A stretch of DNA of 64,000 nt from Streptomyces sp. CG1. GTDB taxonomy: Bacteria; Actinomycetota; Actinomycetes; Streptomycetales; Streptomycetaceae. Positions 36,693 through 45,420 of this stretch are shown one piece after another. The notes under the pieces are model-generated. The model was not told the origin of the DNA and searched no databases. It saw only the letters and a program-made list of their open reading frames with translations. The stretch lies in assembly GCF_041080625.1 (NCBI RefSeq), contig NZ_CP163518.1:3224001-3288000 (forward strand). The letters run 5' to 3'. The number at the start of each line of letters is the position of its first letter. Position 1 is the stretch's first letter. The translations under genes and the position numbers were made by a program.

Positions 36693-37592
36693 ATGGAACG
36701 TCTCCGTATCGCGGTGGCCGGCTCGTCCGGGCTCATCGGCAGCGCTCTGGTCAGGTCCCTGACGGCGGACGGGCACGAGGTGATCCGGCTGGTGCGCCGG
36801 GCGCCCGCCGGCCCGGGCGAGGTCGGCTGGGACCCGGCGGGGCGCTCCATCGAAACGACCGCGGCCGGGCTGGCCGGCTGTACCGCGGTGGTCAATCTGG
36901 CCGGGGCCGGGATCGGCGACCGGCGCTGGACGCCGTCGTACAAGCGGCTGCTGCGGGACAGCCGGGTGCTGGGCACGGCCACGCTGGCGGAGGCGGTGGC
37001 CGCGCTGCCGAAGCCGCCGCGGGTCTTCGTCAGCGGAAGCGCGATCGGTATCTACGGCGACACCGGCGACCGGGCGGTGGACGAGCAGGCGCCGCCGGGC
37101 GACGGCTTCCTGCCCTCGCTGTGCGTGGAGTGGGAGGAGGCGGCGGCGCCCGCGCAGGAGGCGGGCGTGCGCACCGTGTTCGCACGTACGGGGCTGGTGG
37201 TGGCCCGGGGCGGCGGGGCATGGGGACGGCTGTTCCCGCTGTTCCGCGCGGGGCTCGGCGGGCGGCTGGGCGACGGGCGGCAGTACTGGTCGTACATCGC
37301 GCTGCACGACGAGGTCGCCGCGCTCCGGTTTCTCATCGACGGCGACACGCTGTCCGGGCCGTTCAACCTGACGGCTCCCGAGCCGCTGACGAACCGTGAG
37401 ATCACGGCGGCGATGGGGCGCGTGCTGCACCGTCCGGTCCCGTTCGCGGTACCGGCGCCGGTGCTGCGGGCGGTGCTGGGCGAGATGGCCGGGGATGTGC
37501 TGGGCAGCCAACGGGTGGTGCCGAAGCGGCTGTTGGAGTCGGGGTTCCGGTTCGCGTTCCCGGGGATCGAGGAGTCGATCCGGGCGGCCTGA
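36693..37592 (+). CDS. TIGR01777 family NAD(P)-dependent epimerase/cell-division-inhibitor-like protein
   Basis: The 299-residue protein has a Rossmann motif IAVAGSSGLIGSALVRSL and the family words VVNLAGAGIGDRRWTPSYK, SGSAIGIYGDTGDRAVDE and the C-terminal DVLGSQRVVPKRLLESGF. These define the SDR subgroup of YfcH/SulA-like proteins. Its reaction is not established. CATGCT lies 6 nt before ATG 36693, so a leaderless mRNA is possible; GGAG is too close to be a ribosome binding site. Confidence 0.88.
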   Translation: MERLRIAVAGSSGLIGSALVRSLTADGHEVIRLVRRAPAGPGEVGWDPAGRSIETTAAGLAGCTAVVNLAGAGIGDRRWTPSYKRLLRDSRVLGTATLAEAVAALPKPPRVFVSGSAIGIYGDTGDRAVDEQAPPGDGFLPSLCVEWEEAAAPAQEAGVRTVFARTGLVVARGGGAWGRLFPLFRAGLGGRLGDGRQYWSYIALHDEVAALRFLIDGDTLSGPFNLTAPEPLTNREITAAMGRVLHRPVPFAVPAPVLRAVLGEMAGDVLGSQRVVPKRLLESGFRFAFPGIEESIRAA

Positions 37593-37682
37593 CGTACGCC
37601 AGGGATGTCCTGCGGCCTCCTGCGACCTCTTGTGACCGCATGCGACCTCCATGCGACCGTGCACTGTCCATGCGCGACTGTT

Positions 37683-37706
37683 TGTGACCGTTCACAGACC
37701 TAACCT
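37683..37706 (+). promoter_or_regulatory. Crp-type site and -10 before the FAD oxidoreductase gene
   Basis: TGTGACCGTTCACA (37683-37696) contains GTG-N6-CAC, the core reported for Streptomyces Crp. TAACCT (37701-37706) directly after it suits a -10. Upstream, 37600-37670 holds four or five loosely spaced copies of TGCGACC/TGTGACC. No gene is present in the gap. Confidence 0.45.
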
Positions 37707-37784
37707 CGACCCGAACTCGGGTATCCCCGGAGCCTGTTGGGGGCATGACGTCTCCACCGGCCGCGCAACCACAGGAGGGGCCTC

Positions 37785-39149
37785 GTGCTTGAGCCCGCGT
37801 ACCAGGTGGACGTCGTCATCGTGGGAGCCGGAATCGCCGGACTCTCGGCGGCCCATCGGCTGACCAGCGCAGGAATCTCGACCGCAGTCCTCGAGGCGGC
37901 CCCGTACGTCGGCGGCCGTATGTCGACGGAGAAGGTCGACGGCTTCCGGCTCGACCGCATCGGACAGCTGCTGTCCACGTCCTACCCCGAACTGCGCACC
38001 ACCCGGGGCCTGGACTCCCTGATCCTGCGCACCTTCGCGCCCGGCGTCCTGCTGCACCGCGACGGACGCACCCAGCGCGCGGGCGCACCGGCGACCGGGG
38101 GGAGCGCACGGGGCGCACTACATGTGGTGCGCGCCCTCGCGAGCGCCCCCAGGGGGCCGGCGGCCACCCCCGGCCGGGTCGGTGCGCCGGCGGGCGGCGC
38201 GGTCGACCAGGCCCGGCTCGGTGCCGCGCTCAACCGGATCGCCGCCACGCCCGTCGAACGCATCCTGGCCCGCCCCGAGATACCCGCCGGCCAGGCCCTC
38301 GCCCAGCGCGGGATGCCGCCGCGCACCATCGACGGTTTCCTGCGGCCGCTGCTCGCCACGCTGCTGTGCGACCCGGAGCTGACCACCTCCAGCAGGTGCG
38401 CCGACCTCGCGCTGCGCTCCTTCGCGAGCGGCCTGCTCTGTGTGCCGGAGGGCGGCGCGGACGTGCTGCCCGAGCTGCTGGCGCGGGCGCTGCCGCCCGG
38501 CACCGTACACACCGGCGTGCGCGTGACCTCGGTGTGCACCACCTCAGTGACCACCGCCGAGCACGGCGAGATCCGTTGCCGGGCGGTACTGCTCGCGACG
38601 GACGCGCGGGCCGCGGCGGAGCTGCTGCCGGGCCTCAGGGTGCCGGACTTCCATCCGGTGACCGTGGTCCACCACACCACCGACGACCCGGCGGCGGCCT
38701 TCGCGACGGGCACCTCGCTGCTGCTCGACGCCGACCGCGGCGGACCGGTGGCCCACACCGCGGTGCTCAGCAACGTGGACCCGAGCCGGGCGCCGGTCGG
38801 CCGGGTGCTGATCTCCTCGACGGTCCTCGGCACACCGCCCGAAGGGGTCGACACCGCGGTCCGCATCCACCTCTCCCGGCTCTACCGCACCTCGACGCGC
38901 CGCTGGGAGACCCTGGCCGTGCACCACACGCCGGCGGCGGTTCCGGCGATGCGCCCACCGCACGACCTGCGCCGCCCGGTACGCCTCCTGGCCGGCCTGT
39001 ACGTCTGCGGAGACCACCGGGACACCAGCACGGTCCAGGGCGCACTGCACTCGGCCCACCGAGCGGCTGCGGCGATGCTGGCGGATCTGGGCATGGCGGG
39101 ATCGATGCACCGGGCAGACCCGGCCCCGACACTGCCGCGAGCGGCGTAG
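37785..39149 (+). CDS. FAD-dependent amine-oxidase/desaturase-type oxidoreductase
   Basis: The 454-residue flavoprotein starts with the dinucleotide motif VVIVGAGIAGLSAAHRL at residues 10-26, followed by EAAPYVGGRMSTEKVDGF. It ends with the second FAD contact LYVCGDHRDTSTVQGAL. This is the amine oxidase/phytoene desaturase/protoporphyrinogen oxidase group. No carotenoid or haem gene lies nearby, so the substrate is open. GGAGGGG precedes GTG 37785. A Crp-type site upstream suggests control linked to germination or growth stage. Confidence 0.87.
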   Translation: MLEPAYQVDVVIVGAGIAGLSAAHRLTSAGISTAVLEAAPYVGGRMSTEKVDGFRLDRIGQLLSTSYPELRTTRGLDSLILRTFAPGVLLHRDGRTQRAGAPATGGSARGALHVVRALASAPRGPAATPGRVGAPAGGAVDQARLGAALNRIAATPVERILARPEIPAGQALAQRGMPPRTIDGFLRPLLATLLCDPELTTSSRCADLALRSFASGLLCVPEGGADVLPELLARALPPGTVHTGVRVTSVCTTSVTTAEHGEIRCRAVLLATDARAAAELLPGLRVPDFHPVTVVHHTTDDPAAAFATGTSLLLDADRGGPVAHTAVLSNVDPSRAPVGRVLISSTVLGTPPEGVDTAVRIHLSRLYRTSTRRWETLAVHHTPAAVPAMRPPHDLRRPVRLLAGLYVCGDHRDTSTVQGALHSAHRAAAAMLADLGMAGSMHRADPAPTLPRAA

Positions 39150-39187
39150 CACCGCCAGCTGCGGTGTCGGCCCTGCTCGGCCTGCCC

Positions 39188-40657
39188 TCATCCCAGCGCC
39201 GCGACCTTGTCGCGATACCCCCTCACCGGTGCCGCATCGCGATACGGCTCCAGCCGGCGTTCGAAGTCCCGCACGTACTCGATCGCGCGAGCGCTCCGCA
39301 TCTCCGCAGCCTGGCCGGCGGCCTCCGCGGCGAGCACACACGCCTGGTCCAGTTCGCCGAGGCCGAGGCGGGCCGTGGCGAGGACGACCCGGCAGAAGAG
39401 CCGGCTGCGGGCGTAGGAGGGCGCGCGGAGCTGGAGGGAGCGCTCGGCGTGCTGGGCGGCCGCCCGGAACTGCTGCAGATCCCTGTGGCAGTGCCCGAAC
39501 TCGTCGGCGAGCTGCGCCTCGTCGAAGAACTTGGCCCAGTACGGCACCTCGTCCCCGGGCCGGGCCGCCTCCAGGGCGCGCTCGGCCCGCACGAGCGCCG
39601 CCGTGCACGCCCGCACCTCGCCCAGCACGCCGTGCGCTCGCGCCTCGCAGGCGTGCAGCAGCGCCTGCACCACCGGCGGGCCGCCGGTGCCCATGCCCTG
39701 CTGGGCCACGCGGGCCAGCTGCATGGCCTCCCGGCCGTGGCCGAGGTAGACGGCCTGACGGCTCATGGTGACCAGCACATAGGAGCCGTACGCCCGGTCA
39801 CCGGCCGCCTGGGCGAGCCGCAGGGACTGCACGAAGTACCGCTGGGCGAGGCCGTGCGCGGCGATGTCGTACGACGTCCAGCCCGCGAGCCGGGTCAGGT
39901 CGGCCGCGGCGCCGAACAGCCGGCGGCCGGTCTGCTCGTCGTAGCTGCCGCGGAGCATCGGCTCGCACTCGTGCTCCAGATAGCGCACCAGCGCCTGCCG
40001 GGCGTGGCCGCCGCCGAAGCGGTCGTCGAGGGTGCGGAACAGCTCGCCGACCGAGCGCAGCGCGTTGATGTCGCCGCCCGTGACCCGGTGGCCGGGGACG
40101 CGCTCGGCCTGCCCGCGCGCCCGGGGCGGGATCACCAGCGCCTGCCGGCCCTGGGGCTTGGCCGGGGCCGGGCGGCCCTGCGGGGGCACGCGGGCCGCCG
40201 GTTCGCGGGCCACCTTGTCGTCGGGCTTGCCGATCAGCCAGTCCCGGCTGGGCACCACGAGCCCGGCCGGGGTGAACGCGATCTTGCGCAGTTCGGCATG
40301 GCTGCCGGAGTCCTTGCGCCACAGCCCGCTGACGATGTCGACGGCCTCGTCGGGGGTGGCCGCGAACTCCAGCCCGGCGTACACCGGGGCGCAAGCGTCG
40401 AGGCCGAGATCCTGGGCCGTGAGGCGGCGCCCGAGCCGGCGGGTGAAGACCTCGGCGATGAGGGCGGGCGTCGTACCCCGCGGCTGCTGTCCGCGCAGCC
40501 AGCGGGTGACGGAGGTCTTGTCGTATCTGAGGTCCAGCCCGTGCTCCAGGCCGAGCTGGTCGACGCGACGGGCCAGACCCGCGTTGGAGAACCCCGCTTC
40601 TGCGATGAGCGCGGCGAGTTGGCGGTTGGGGGTGCGCTGCGCGGGTCGATCCGTCAT
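39188..40657 (-). CDS. NsdA/NsdB-like developmental regulatory protein (HTH plus TPR-like)
   Basis: The 489-residue protein begins with a helix-turn-helix-like segment (NRQLAALIAEAGFSNAGLARRV, YDKTSVTRWLRGQQPRG). A central region reads AATPDEAVDIVSGLWRKDSGS, and a long helical-repeat part like TPR follows (AMQLARVAQQGMG, AERSLQLRAPSYARSRLF). From memory this matches the NsdA family, negative regulators of sporulation and antibiotic production in S. coelicolor. ATG 40657 is chosen at the start of similarity; an in-frame ATG at 40789 would add a Cys/His-rich tail unlike the family. No DNA target is evident nearby. Confidence 0.78.
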   Translation of the reverse strand: MTDRPAQRTPNRQLAALIAEAGFSNAGLARRVDQLGLEHGLDLRYDKTSVTRWLRGQQPRGTTPALIAEVFTRRLGRRLTAQDLGLDACAPVYAGLEFAATPDEAVDIVSGLWRKDSGSHAELRKIAFTPAGLVVPSRDWLIGKPDDKVAREPAARVPPQGRPAPAKPQGRQALVIPPRARGQAERVPGHRVTGGDINALRSVGELFRTLDDRFGGGHARQALVRYLEHECEPMLRGSYDEQTGRRLFGAAADLTRLAGWTSYDIAAHGLAQRYFVQSLRLAQAAGDRAYGSYVLVTMSRQAVYLGHGREAMQLARVAQQGMGTGGPPVVQALLHACEARAHGVLGEVRACTAALVRAERALEAARPGDEVPYWAKFFDEAQLADEFGHCHRDLQQFRAAAQHAERSLQLRAPSYARSRLFCRVVLATARLGLGELDQACVLAAEAAGQAAEMRSARAIEYVRDFERRLEPYRDAAPVRGYRDKVAALG

Positions 40658-40904
40658 CTGCGGTGCGGTCTCCTGCCTTCCGTGCTTCTGAAGTGCCCGG
40701 TTTCCCTTTGAGCAGCCTTTATGGCCGCACGAACGGCGCGAATGTAGCGGAGAGTGAGCAGGCGATCGCACATTCCGCAGGGCATTCATCCGATCGTGTG
40801 AGGAACGCCCGCAGGGCTGACGCGCACGGGTCGGACGTACAGTGGCGTGGGCGCGTTACGTGCCTGACACACCGGTCGCTCGGTCGCTGAGGGAGGCGCT
40901 TGCC

Positions 40905-41702
40905 GTGAGTGAGCTGCGGTTCGTCCGCATGGGGTTCGGTGATGATGCCGTCGATTACCAGGAGGCCTGGGACGAACAGCGCCGGGTGCACGCGGCCCGG
41001 TTCGCCGACGAGGTCCCGGACACCGTGATCCTCCTGGAGCACCCGCCGGTGTACACGGCGGGCCGCCGCACCGAGGACAGCGAGCGCCCGCTGGACGGCA
41101 CCCCCGTCATCGACGTGGACCGCGGCGGCAAGATCACCTGGCACGGCCCGGGCCAGCTGGTGGGCTACCCGATCCAGAAGCTCCCGCGCCCGGTGGACGT
41201 CGTCGCACACGTACGGCGTCTCGAGGAGGCGCTCATCCTCACCTGCGCCGAGTTCGGCGTGGAGACCACCCGGGTCGAGGGCCGCAGTGGCGTGTGGGTG
41301 CTCGGCGACCCCGTCGAGCAGCGGCCCGCGCTCGGCGGGCTGTCCCTGGACTTCGACCCGCGGCTGCAGGACGAGGAGTTCGACCCCCGCCTCAACGGCC
41401 CCGAGTACGCCCCCTCCAACGCGGGCCAGCGGCGCGAGGACCGCAAGATCGCCGCGATCGGCATCCGGGTGGCCAAGGGCGTCACGATGCACGGCTTCGC
41501 GCTCAATGTGAACCCCGACAACAAGTGGTTCGACCGGATCATCCCGTGCGGGATCCGGGACGCGGGCGTGGCCTCGCTCGCGGGCGAGCTGGGCCGGGAC
41601 GTCACCATCGAGGAGGTCCTGCCGGTGGTCGAGCGGCACCTGACGGACGTCCTGGAGAACGCGGACCTGAAACCGCGGGTGATCGAGAAGGCCTCCGCCT
41701 GA
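40905..41702 (+). CDS. lipB: Lipoyl(octanoyl) transferase LipB
   Basis: LipB moves octanoate from acyl-carrier protein to lipoyl domains, the first step of lipoate assembly. The 265-residue enzyme shows [32 protein letters not shown], the catalytic Lys in [13 protein letters not shown] and the catalytic Cys in [14 protein letters not shown] ~40-residue insertion between VWVLGDP and RKIAAIG, rich in Asp, Pro and Arg, is longer than in E. coli. I chose GTG 40905 because GGGAGG lies about 8 nt upstream. lipA follows 140 bp downstream. Its targets include the E2 encoded at 25.5 kb. Confidence 0.96.
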   Translation: MSELRFVRMGFGDDAVDYQEAWDEQRRVHAARFADEVPDTVILLEHPPVYTAGRRTEDSERPLDGTPVIDVDRGGKITWHGPGQLVGYPIQKLPRPVDVVAHVRRLEEALILTCAEFGVETTRVEGRSGVWVLGDPVEQRPALGGLSLDFDPRLQDEEFDPRLNGPEYAPSNAGQRREDRKIAAIGIRVAKGVTMHGFALNVNPDNKWFDRIIPCGIRDAGVASLAGELGRDVTIEEVLPVVERHLTDVLENADLKPRVIEKASA

Positions 41703-41842
41703 CATCACACCCCTCTCGCGGGGGAATGCACCCTGCGGTTGCGGGGTTGGCCTCAGCGGCAGGGCGTAATGAGCACGGGCGTACCCTGGTGTGCGCCGAA
41801 GAATCGAAGATTCACGCGAAGTCAAACAGCAGGGAGCCGGTC

Positions 41843-42808
41843 GTGTCCGCAGTCGCACCCGACGGACGCAAGATGCTGCGCCTGGAGGTCCGCAACAGCC
41901 AGACCCCCATCGAGCGCAAGCCCGAGTGGATCAAGACCCGGGCGAAAATGGGTCCCGAGTACACGAAGATGCAGAACCTCGTGAAGAGCGAGGGCCTGCA
42001 CACGGTCTGCCAGGAAGCCGGCTGCCCGAACATCTACGAGTGCTGGGAGGACCGCGAGGCGACCTTCCTCATCGGCGGCGACCAGTGCACCCGGCGCTGT
42101 GACTTCTGCCAGATCGACACCGGCAAGCCCGAGGCCCTGGACCGGGACGAGCCGCGCCGCGTCGGCGAGTCCGTGGTCACCATGGACCTGAACTACGCCA
42201 CCATCACCGGCGTCGCCCGCGACGACCTGGAGGACGGCGGCGCCTGGCTGTACGCCGAGACCGTGCGACAGATCCACGCGCAGACCGCGGACCGCGAGGG
42301 CGGCCGTACGAAGGTCGAACTGCTGGCCCCCGACTTCAACGCGGTCCCCGAGCAGCTCGCCGAGGTCTTCTCCGCCCGGCCCGAGGTCTTCGCGCACAAC
42401 GTCGAGACCGTCCCGCGGATCTTCAAGCGGATCCGCCCCGGCTTCCGCTACGAGCGCTCCCTGAAGGTCATCACCGAGGCCCGCGACTACGGCCTGGTGA
42501 CCAAGTCGAACCTGATCCTCGGCATGGGCGAGACCCGCGAGGAGGTCAGCGAGGCACTGAAGCAGCTGCACGAGGCGGGCTGCGAGCTGGTCACCATCAC
42601 CCAGTACCTGCGCCCCTCCGTCCGGCACCACCCCGTCGAGCGCTGGGTGAAGCCGCACGAGTTCGTCGAGCTGAAGGAGGAGGCCGAGCAGATCGGCTTC
42701 TCCGGCGTGATGTCGGGCCCGCTGGTGCGGTCGTCCTACCGCGCCGGGCGCCTGTACCAGATGGCCGTCGAGAAGCGGGGTTCGTACATCGCCTCCCAGG
42801 CGGTGTGA
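41843..42808 (+). CDS. lipA: Lipoyl synthase LipA
   Basis: LipA inserts two sulfurs into octanoyl-lipoyl domains with two [4Fe-4S] clusters and SAM. The 321-residue protein has the auxiliary-cluster motif [12 protein letters not shown], the radical-SAM motif CTRRCDFC, and the C-terminal RSSYRAG, whose Ser ligates the auxiliary cluster. GTG 41843 has AGGGAG about 7 nt upstream. TACCCT near 41780 in the lipB-lipA gap may be a -10 of an internal promoter. It works directly after LipB; erpA in the same window is a plausible cluster donor. Confidence 0.97.
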   Translation: MSAVAPDGRKMLRLEVRNSQTPIERKPEWIKTRAKMGPEYTKMQNLVKSEGLHTVCQEAGCPNIYECWEDREATFLIGGDQCTRRCDFCQIDTGKPEALDRDEPRRVGESVVTMDLNYATITGVARDDLEDGGAWLYAETVRQIHAQTADREGGRTKVELLAPDFNAVPEQLAEVFSARPEVFAHNVETVPRIFKRIRPGFRYERSLKVITEARDYGLVTKSNLILGMGETREEVSEALKQLHEAGCELVTITQYLRPSVRHHPVERWVKPHEFVELKEEAEQIGFSGVMSGPLVRSSYRAGRLYQMAVEKRGSYIASQAV

Positions 42809-42860
42809 GCCTGCGTGTGAATTCGCGCACAAGCAATTACCGGCCAGTAATGGCCGAGTC

Positions 42861-42911
42861 GACGCGGCCCTGACCGTCCTCGCTGATGAGGACGGGCATC
42901 AGGGCCGCGTC
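42861..42911 (+). terminator. Long two-part hairpin after lipA
   Basis: An outer 13-bp stem (GACGCGGCCCTGA / TCAGGGCCGCGTC) and an inner 8-bp stem (CCGTCCTC / GAGGACGG) are separated by a GCA bulge and close on a 6-nt loop. It begins about 50 bp behind the lipA stop codon. Confidence 0.8.
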
Positions 42912-43037
42912 AGCGTTTCAGTGCTCTGTATCAAGGCTTCATTGGTGTTTGACCGGTCGGACACGCCCTGGTAACACCAATCAGTGACTCTGGTATCACG
43001 CCTCGTACACCACCCGCTCCGAGGGGGGACCTCGATC

Positions 43038-43235
43038 ATGCAGGCCGCGCCCGTACGCGCCACCGCCATTCCGTCCTTCACCGACGCTCTCCGCGCCGTC
43101 GAGTCCCTGCTCATGAGCGGCGGTCAGCGCACCGCCCGCCGTAACGCGTGGACCTCCGTGCTGGAGGACCGCCGGCGCGCCAAGGACCGGGTCGAGGCGC
43201 AGCGTGTCCTGGAGCAGGCCGCGGGCCGCTCCTGA
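43038..43235 (+). CDS. Small basic conserved protein, 65 aa
   Basis: The 65-residue basic protein reads MQAAPVRATAIPSFTDALR at the start and is followed by a helical, Arg-rich second half (RRAKDRVEAQRVLEQAAGRS). A GAGGGGGG tract about 10 nt before ATG 43038 can serve as ribosome binding site. It has no signal peptide or membrane helix. I recall similar small proteins next to lipA in Streptomyces; no function is known to me. Confidence 0.7.
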   Translation: MQAAPVRATAIPSFTDALRAVESLLMSGGQRTARRNAWTSVLEDRRRAKDRVEAQRVLEQAAGRS

Positions 43236-43332
43236 CCCCTCCCCCTCCCCCGTCTCTTCCCCGCCCCTTCTCCGCTCCTTCCCCCGGGCACTGCCGTCGT
43301 CCGCACTCCCGGGGCCACGTAGACTTCGTGGC

Positions 43333-44022
43333 ATGGCGAGGAAGGAAACCGCGGCGGACGCCGCGAACGCAGGGCGACTGAAGCAGATCGCTCTCACATA
43401 CAAGATGACCCGCAAGGCCGACAAGAAGATCGGTCTTGTCCTCGGGGCCGTCGGCATCGGCACCTTCGCAGTCTTTCTCGCGATCGGCTTTCTTCTCGGC
43501 CACCCCGTCTACCTGGGCATCTTCGGCCTGCTGGTCGCCGTGCTGACGACGGCGATCGTGTTCGGCCGGCGGGCCGAGCGGGCCGCCTTCGGCCAGATGG
43601 AAGGTCAGCCGGGCGCCGCGGCCGCCGTGCTGGACAACGTCGGCCGGGGCTGGACGACGACTCCGGCGGTGGCGATGAACCGCAGCCAGGACGTGGTGCA
43701 CCGGGCGGTCGGCAAGGCCGGCATCGTGCTGGTCGCCGAGGGCAACCCGAACCGGGTGAAGAGCCTGCTGGCCGCCGAGAAGAAGAAGATGAACCGCATC
43801 GTCGCGGACGTCCCCGTGCACGACGTGATCGTCGGCACCGGCGAGGGCCAGGTCGAGCTGAAGAAGCTGCGCACGACCATGCTGAAGTTCCCGCGCGTGC
43901 TCACCGGCCCCCAGGTGACGGCCACCAACGACCGGCTGCGGGCGATGGGCGACCTGATGAGCAACATGCCGGTGCCAAAGGGTCCCATGCCCAAAGGCAT
44001 GCGGATGCCGAAGGGCCGCTGA
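43333..44022 (+). CDS. DUF4191 membrane protein
   Basis: The 229-residue protein has a basic N-terminus (MARKETAADAANAGRLKQIAL), two membrane helices (LVLGAVGIGTFAVFLAIGFLL and YLGIFGLLVAVLTTAIVF) and a cytoplasmic domain with WTTTPAVAMNRSQDVVHRAVGKAG. A Met-Pro-Lys tail ends it (PKGPMPKGMRMPKGR). This is the actinobacterial DUF4191 family, of unknown function, usually near glnA and lipA. TAGACT (43320-43325) lies 7 nt before the ATG, so a leaderless mRNA is likely. Confidence 0.85.
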   Translation: MARKETAADAANAGRLKQIALTYKMTRKADKKIGLVLGAVGIGTFAVFLAIGFLLGHPVYLGIFGLLVAVLTTAIVFGRRAERAAFGQMEGQPGAAAAVLDNVGRGWTTTPAVAMNRSQDVVHRAVGKAGIVLVAEGNPNRVKSLLAAEKKKMNRIVADVPVHDVIVGTGEGQVELKKLRTTMLKFPRVLTGPQVTATNDRLRAMGDLMSNMPVPKGPMPKGMRMPKGR

Positions 44023-44059
44023 GCCTCGTGACTCCCCGGAGTTTCTCGAGGCGCGGCCG

Positions 44060-44560
44060 TCAGTTCAGCGTCCGGAACTCCCGCCCGCAGTAGACCATCG
44101 GGGCGCCCTCGCCCAGCCGTACTCCCGTTACCCGGCCGATCAGGATCGTGTGATCCCCGGCCGGGTAACGCGCGTATGCGGCACAGTCCAGCTGGACCGG
44201 CGCCTGGTGCACCGCCGGCAGCCCGGCGGGGCTCGGCTGGAGCAGGGCGTCGGAGAACTTGTCCGCGCCCTTGGTGGCGAACAGCAGGGCCAGCGGCTGG
44301 TGCTCCGGGGCCAGCACGCTCACCACGAACTGGTCGCACCGGGCGAAGACCGCCGCCGAGTCGGCCGCGTCCGCGAGGCACACCAGGACAAGTGGCGGCT
44401 CAAGGGAGGCGGAGCAGAAGGAGCTGGCCGTGAAGCCGCGCGGGGTGCCGTCCTCGCAGCGGGCGGTCACCACCACCACGCCCGACGGAAAGCGCGCCAT
44501 GGCGTCCCGGAACTGCTCCGGCGTCACCTCGGGCGCCATCACATCCTGAGCATCGGTCAT
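44060..44560 (-). CDS. Flavin reductase (FMN) domain protein
   Basis: The 166-residue protein has the flavin-reductase-like split-barrel fold: FRDAMARFPSGVVVVTARC, GFTASSFCSASLEPPLVLVCL and FVVSVLAPEH. Such proteins reduce FMN with NAD(P)H for a two-component monooxygenase or act alone. No monooxygenase gene is adjacent. ATG 44560 is preferred; GTG 44572 is possible. It is convergent with the DUF4191 gene, 37 bp apart. Confidence 0.88.
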   Translation of the reverse strand: MTDAQDVMAPEVTPEQFRDAMARFPSGVVVVTARCEDGTPRGFTASSFCSASLEPPLVLVCLADAADSAAVFARCDQFVVSVLAPEHQPLALLFATKGADKFSDALLQPSPAGLPAVHQAPVQLDCAAYARYPAGDHTILIGRVTGVRLGEGAPMVYCGREFRTLN

Positions 44561-44742
44561 ACCGCGTACCACCTGTCCCGAAGTCCGGCGGGGCCTGGCG
44601 GGCGGCGACAGACCGTGTCCAGGCCGTCACGGCCACCGGTCACGACTATGCCGTCGGTGTGGGGAGCGGGCAACCGAAGGGGTGGCCCACAGAGCGTCGC
44701 CGGGTGTGACCCCTCAACGGTGATCAGCCGCTTCCGGCGCCC

Positions 44743-45210
44743 TCAGCTCCGTACTTCGACGGTCTGCGCCAGCCGGTCGTGCATGCCGCGCCCGTCCCGG
44801 TCCCAGATCAGCGCCGGAATCGCGAGGCACAGCAGCACCGTACGGACGAGCGCGCGCACCGGACTCACCGTGCCGGTCCGCAGGGCCACCACCCGGATGC
44901 CGAAGAGCCGCTTGCCCGGCGTGAAGCCGATCGTGCCTACGGTGAGGGCACTCATGACGAAGAAGACACCGAGTGCCCAGTTGCTGGTGGCGGGGCTGTA
45001 GCCGTGGGTGATCAGCCCGTATGCGATCAGGACACTCAGACCCCAGTCCACCGCGAGCGCGCCGAGCCGTCGGCCCGCGCGGGCGACGGAGTTCGGTCCC
45101 TCCTCCGGGAGACCCAGCTGCTCACCCCGGTAGCCGAAGTCCGCACCGGCCTCTTCCATGGCCGCGCGGGGCCCGGAGAGCCACGATCCGAGTGCTTGCC
45201 TGTTGTCCAC
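44743..45210 (-). CDS. RDD family membrane protein near glnA
   Basis: The 155-residue protein has RAGRRLGALAVDWGLSVLIAYG at the first helix and FTPGKRLFGIRVVAL before the third helix, the RDD signature, with three hydrophobic segments. The first ~45 residues are soluble. TACCGT lies 6 nt before GTG 45210 on the coding strand, so a leaderless mRNA is probable. It is divergent from glnA, and the GlnR operator lies between them, closer to glnA. Confidence 0.85.
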   Translation of the reverse strand: MDNRQALGSWLSGPRAAMEEAGADFGYRGEQLGLPEEGPNSVARAGRRLGALAVDWGLSVLIAYGLITHGYSPATSNWALGVFFVMSALTVGTIGFTPGKRLFGIRVVALRTGTVSPVRALVRTVLLCLAIPALIWDRDGRGMHDRLAQTVEVRS

Positions 45211-45285
45211 GCGTCCACGGTACTGTGCCCGGTTTCGGACACTACGCCGAGGGGTGTGTCGGGGCTACGGTGGACAGGTGACCGG

Positions 45286-45323
45286 TTAACTTCGGCGAAA
45301 CAATTGGGTCACGCCCGAGAAAT
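45286..45323 (+). promoter_or_regulatory. GlnR operator of glnA (four boxes)
   Basis: TTAAC-N6-GAAAC-N6-GTCAC-N6-GAAAT fits the a1-b1-a2-b2 GlnR pattern with exact 6-bp spacers. TAGGGT at about 45334 is a possible -10. GlnR activates glnA under nitrogen limitation in Streptomyces. Confidence 0.8.
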
Positions 45324-45420
45324 CACCCGTCCCTAGGGTCGAGACCACCGTGTGCCACCGCACTGGCCGCACGAACGATCTACCACCCCGGCGAGGACGG
45401 TCGGGAGTAGGAGGAGCTGG

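Noticed and set aside
39188..40789. Start of the NsdA-like gene at 40789
   Set aside because: The extra 44 residues are Cys/His/Arg-rich and unlike the family; ATG 40657 fits better.
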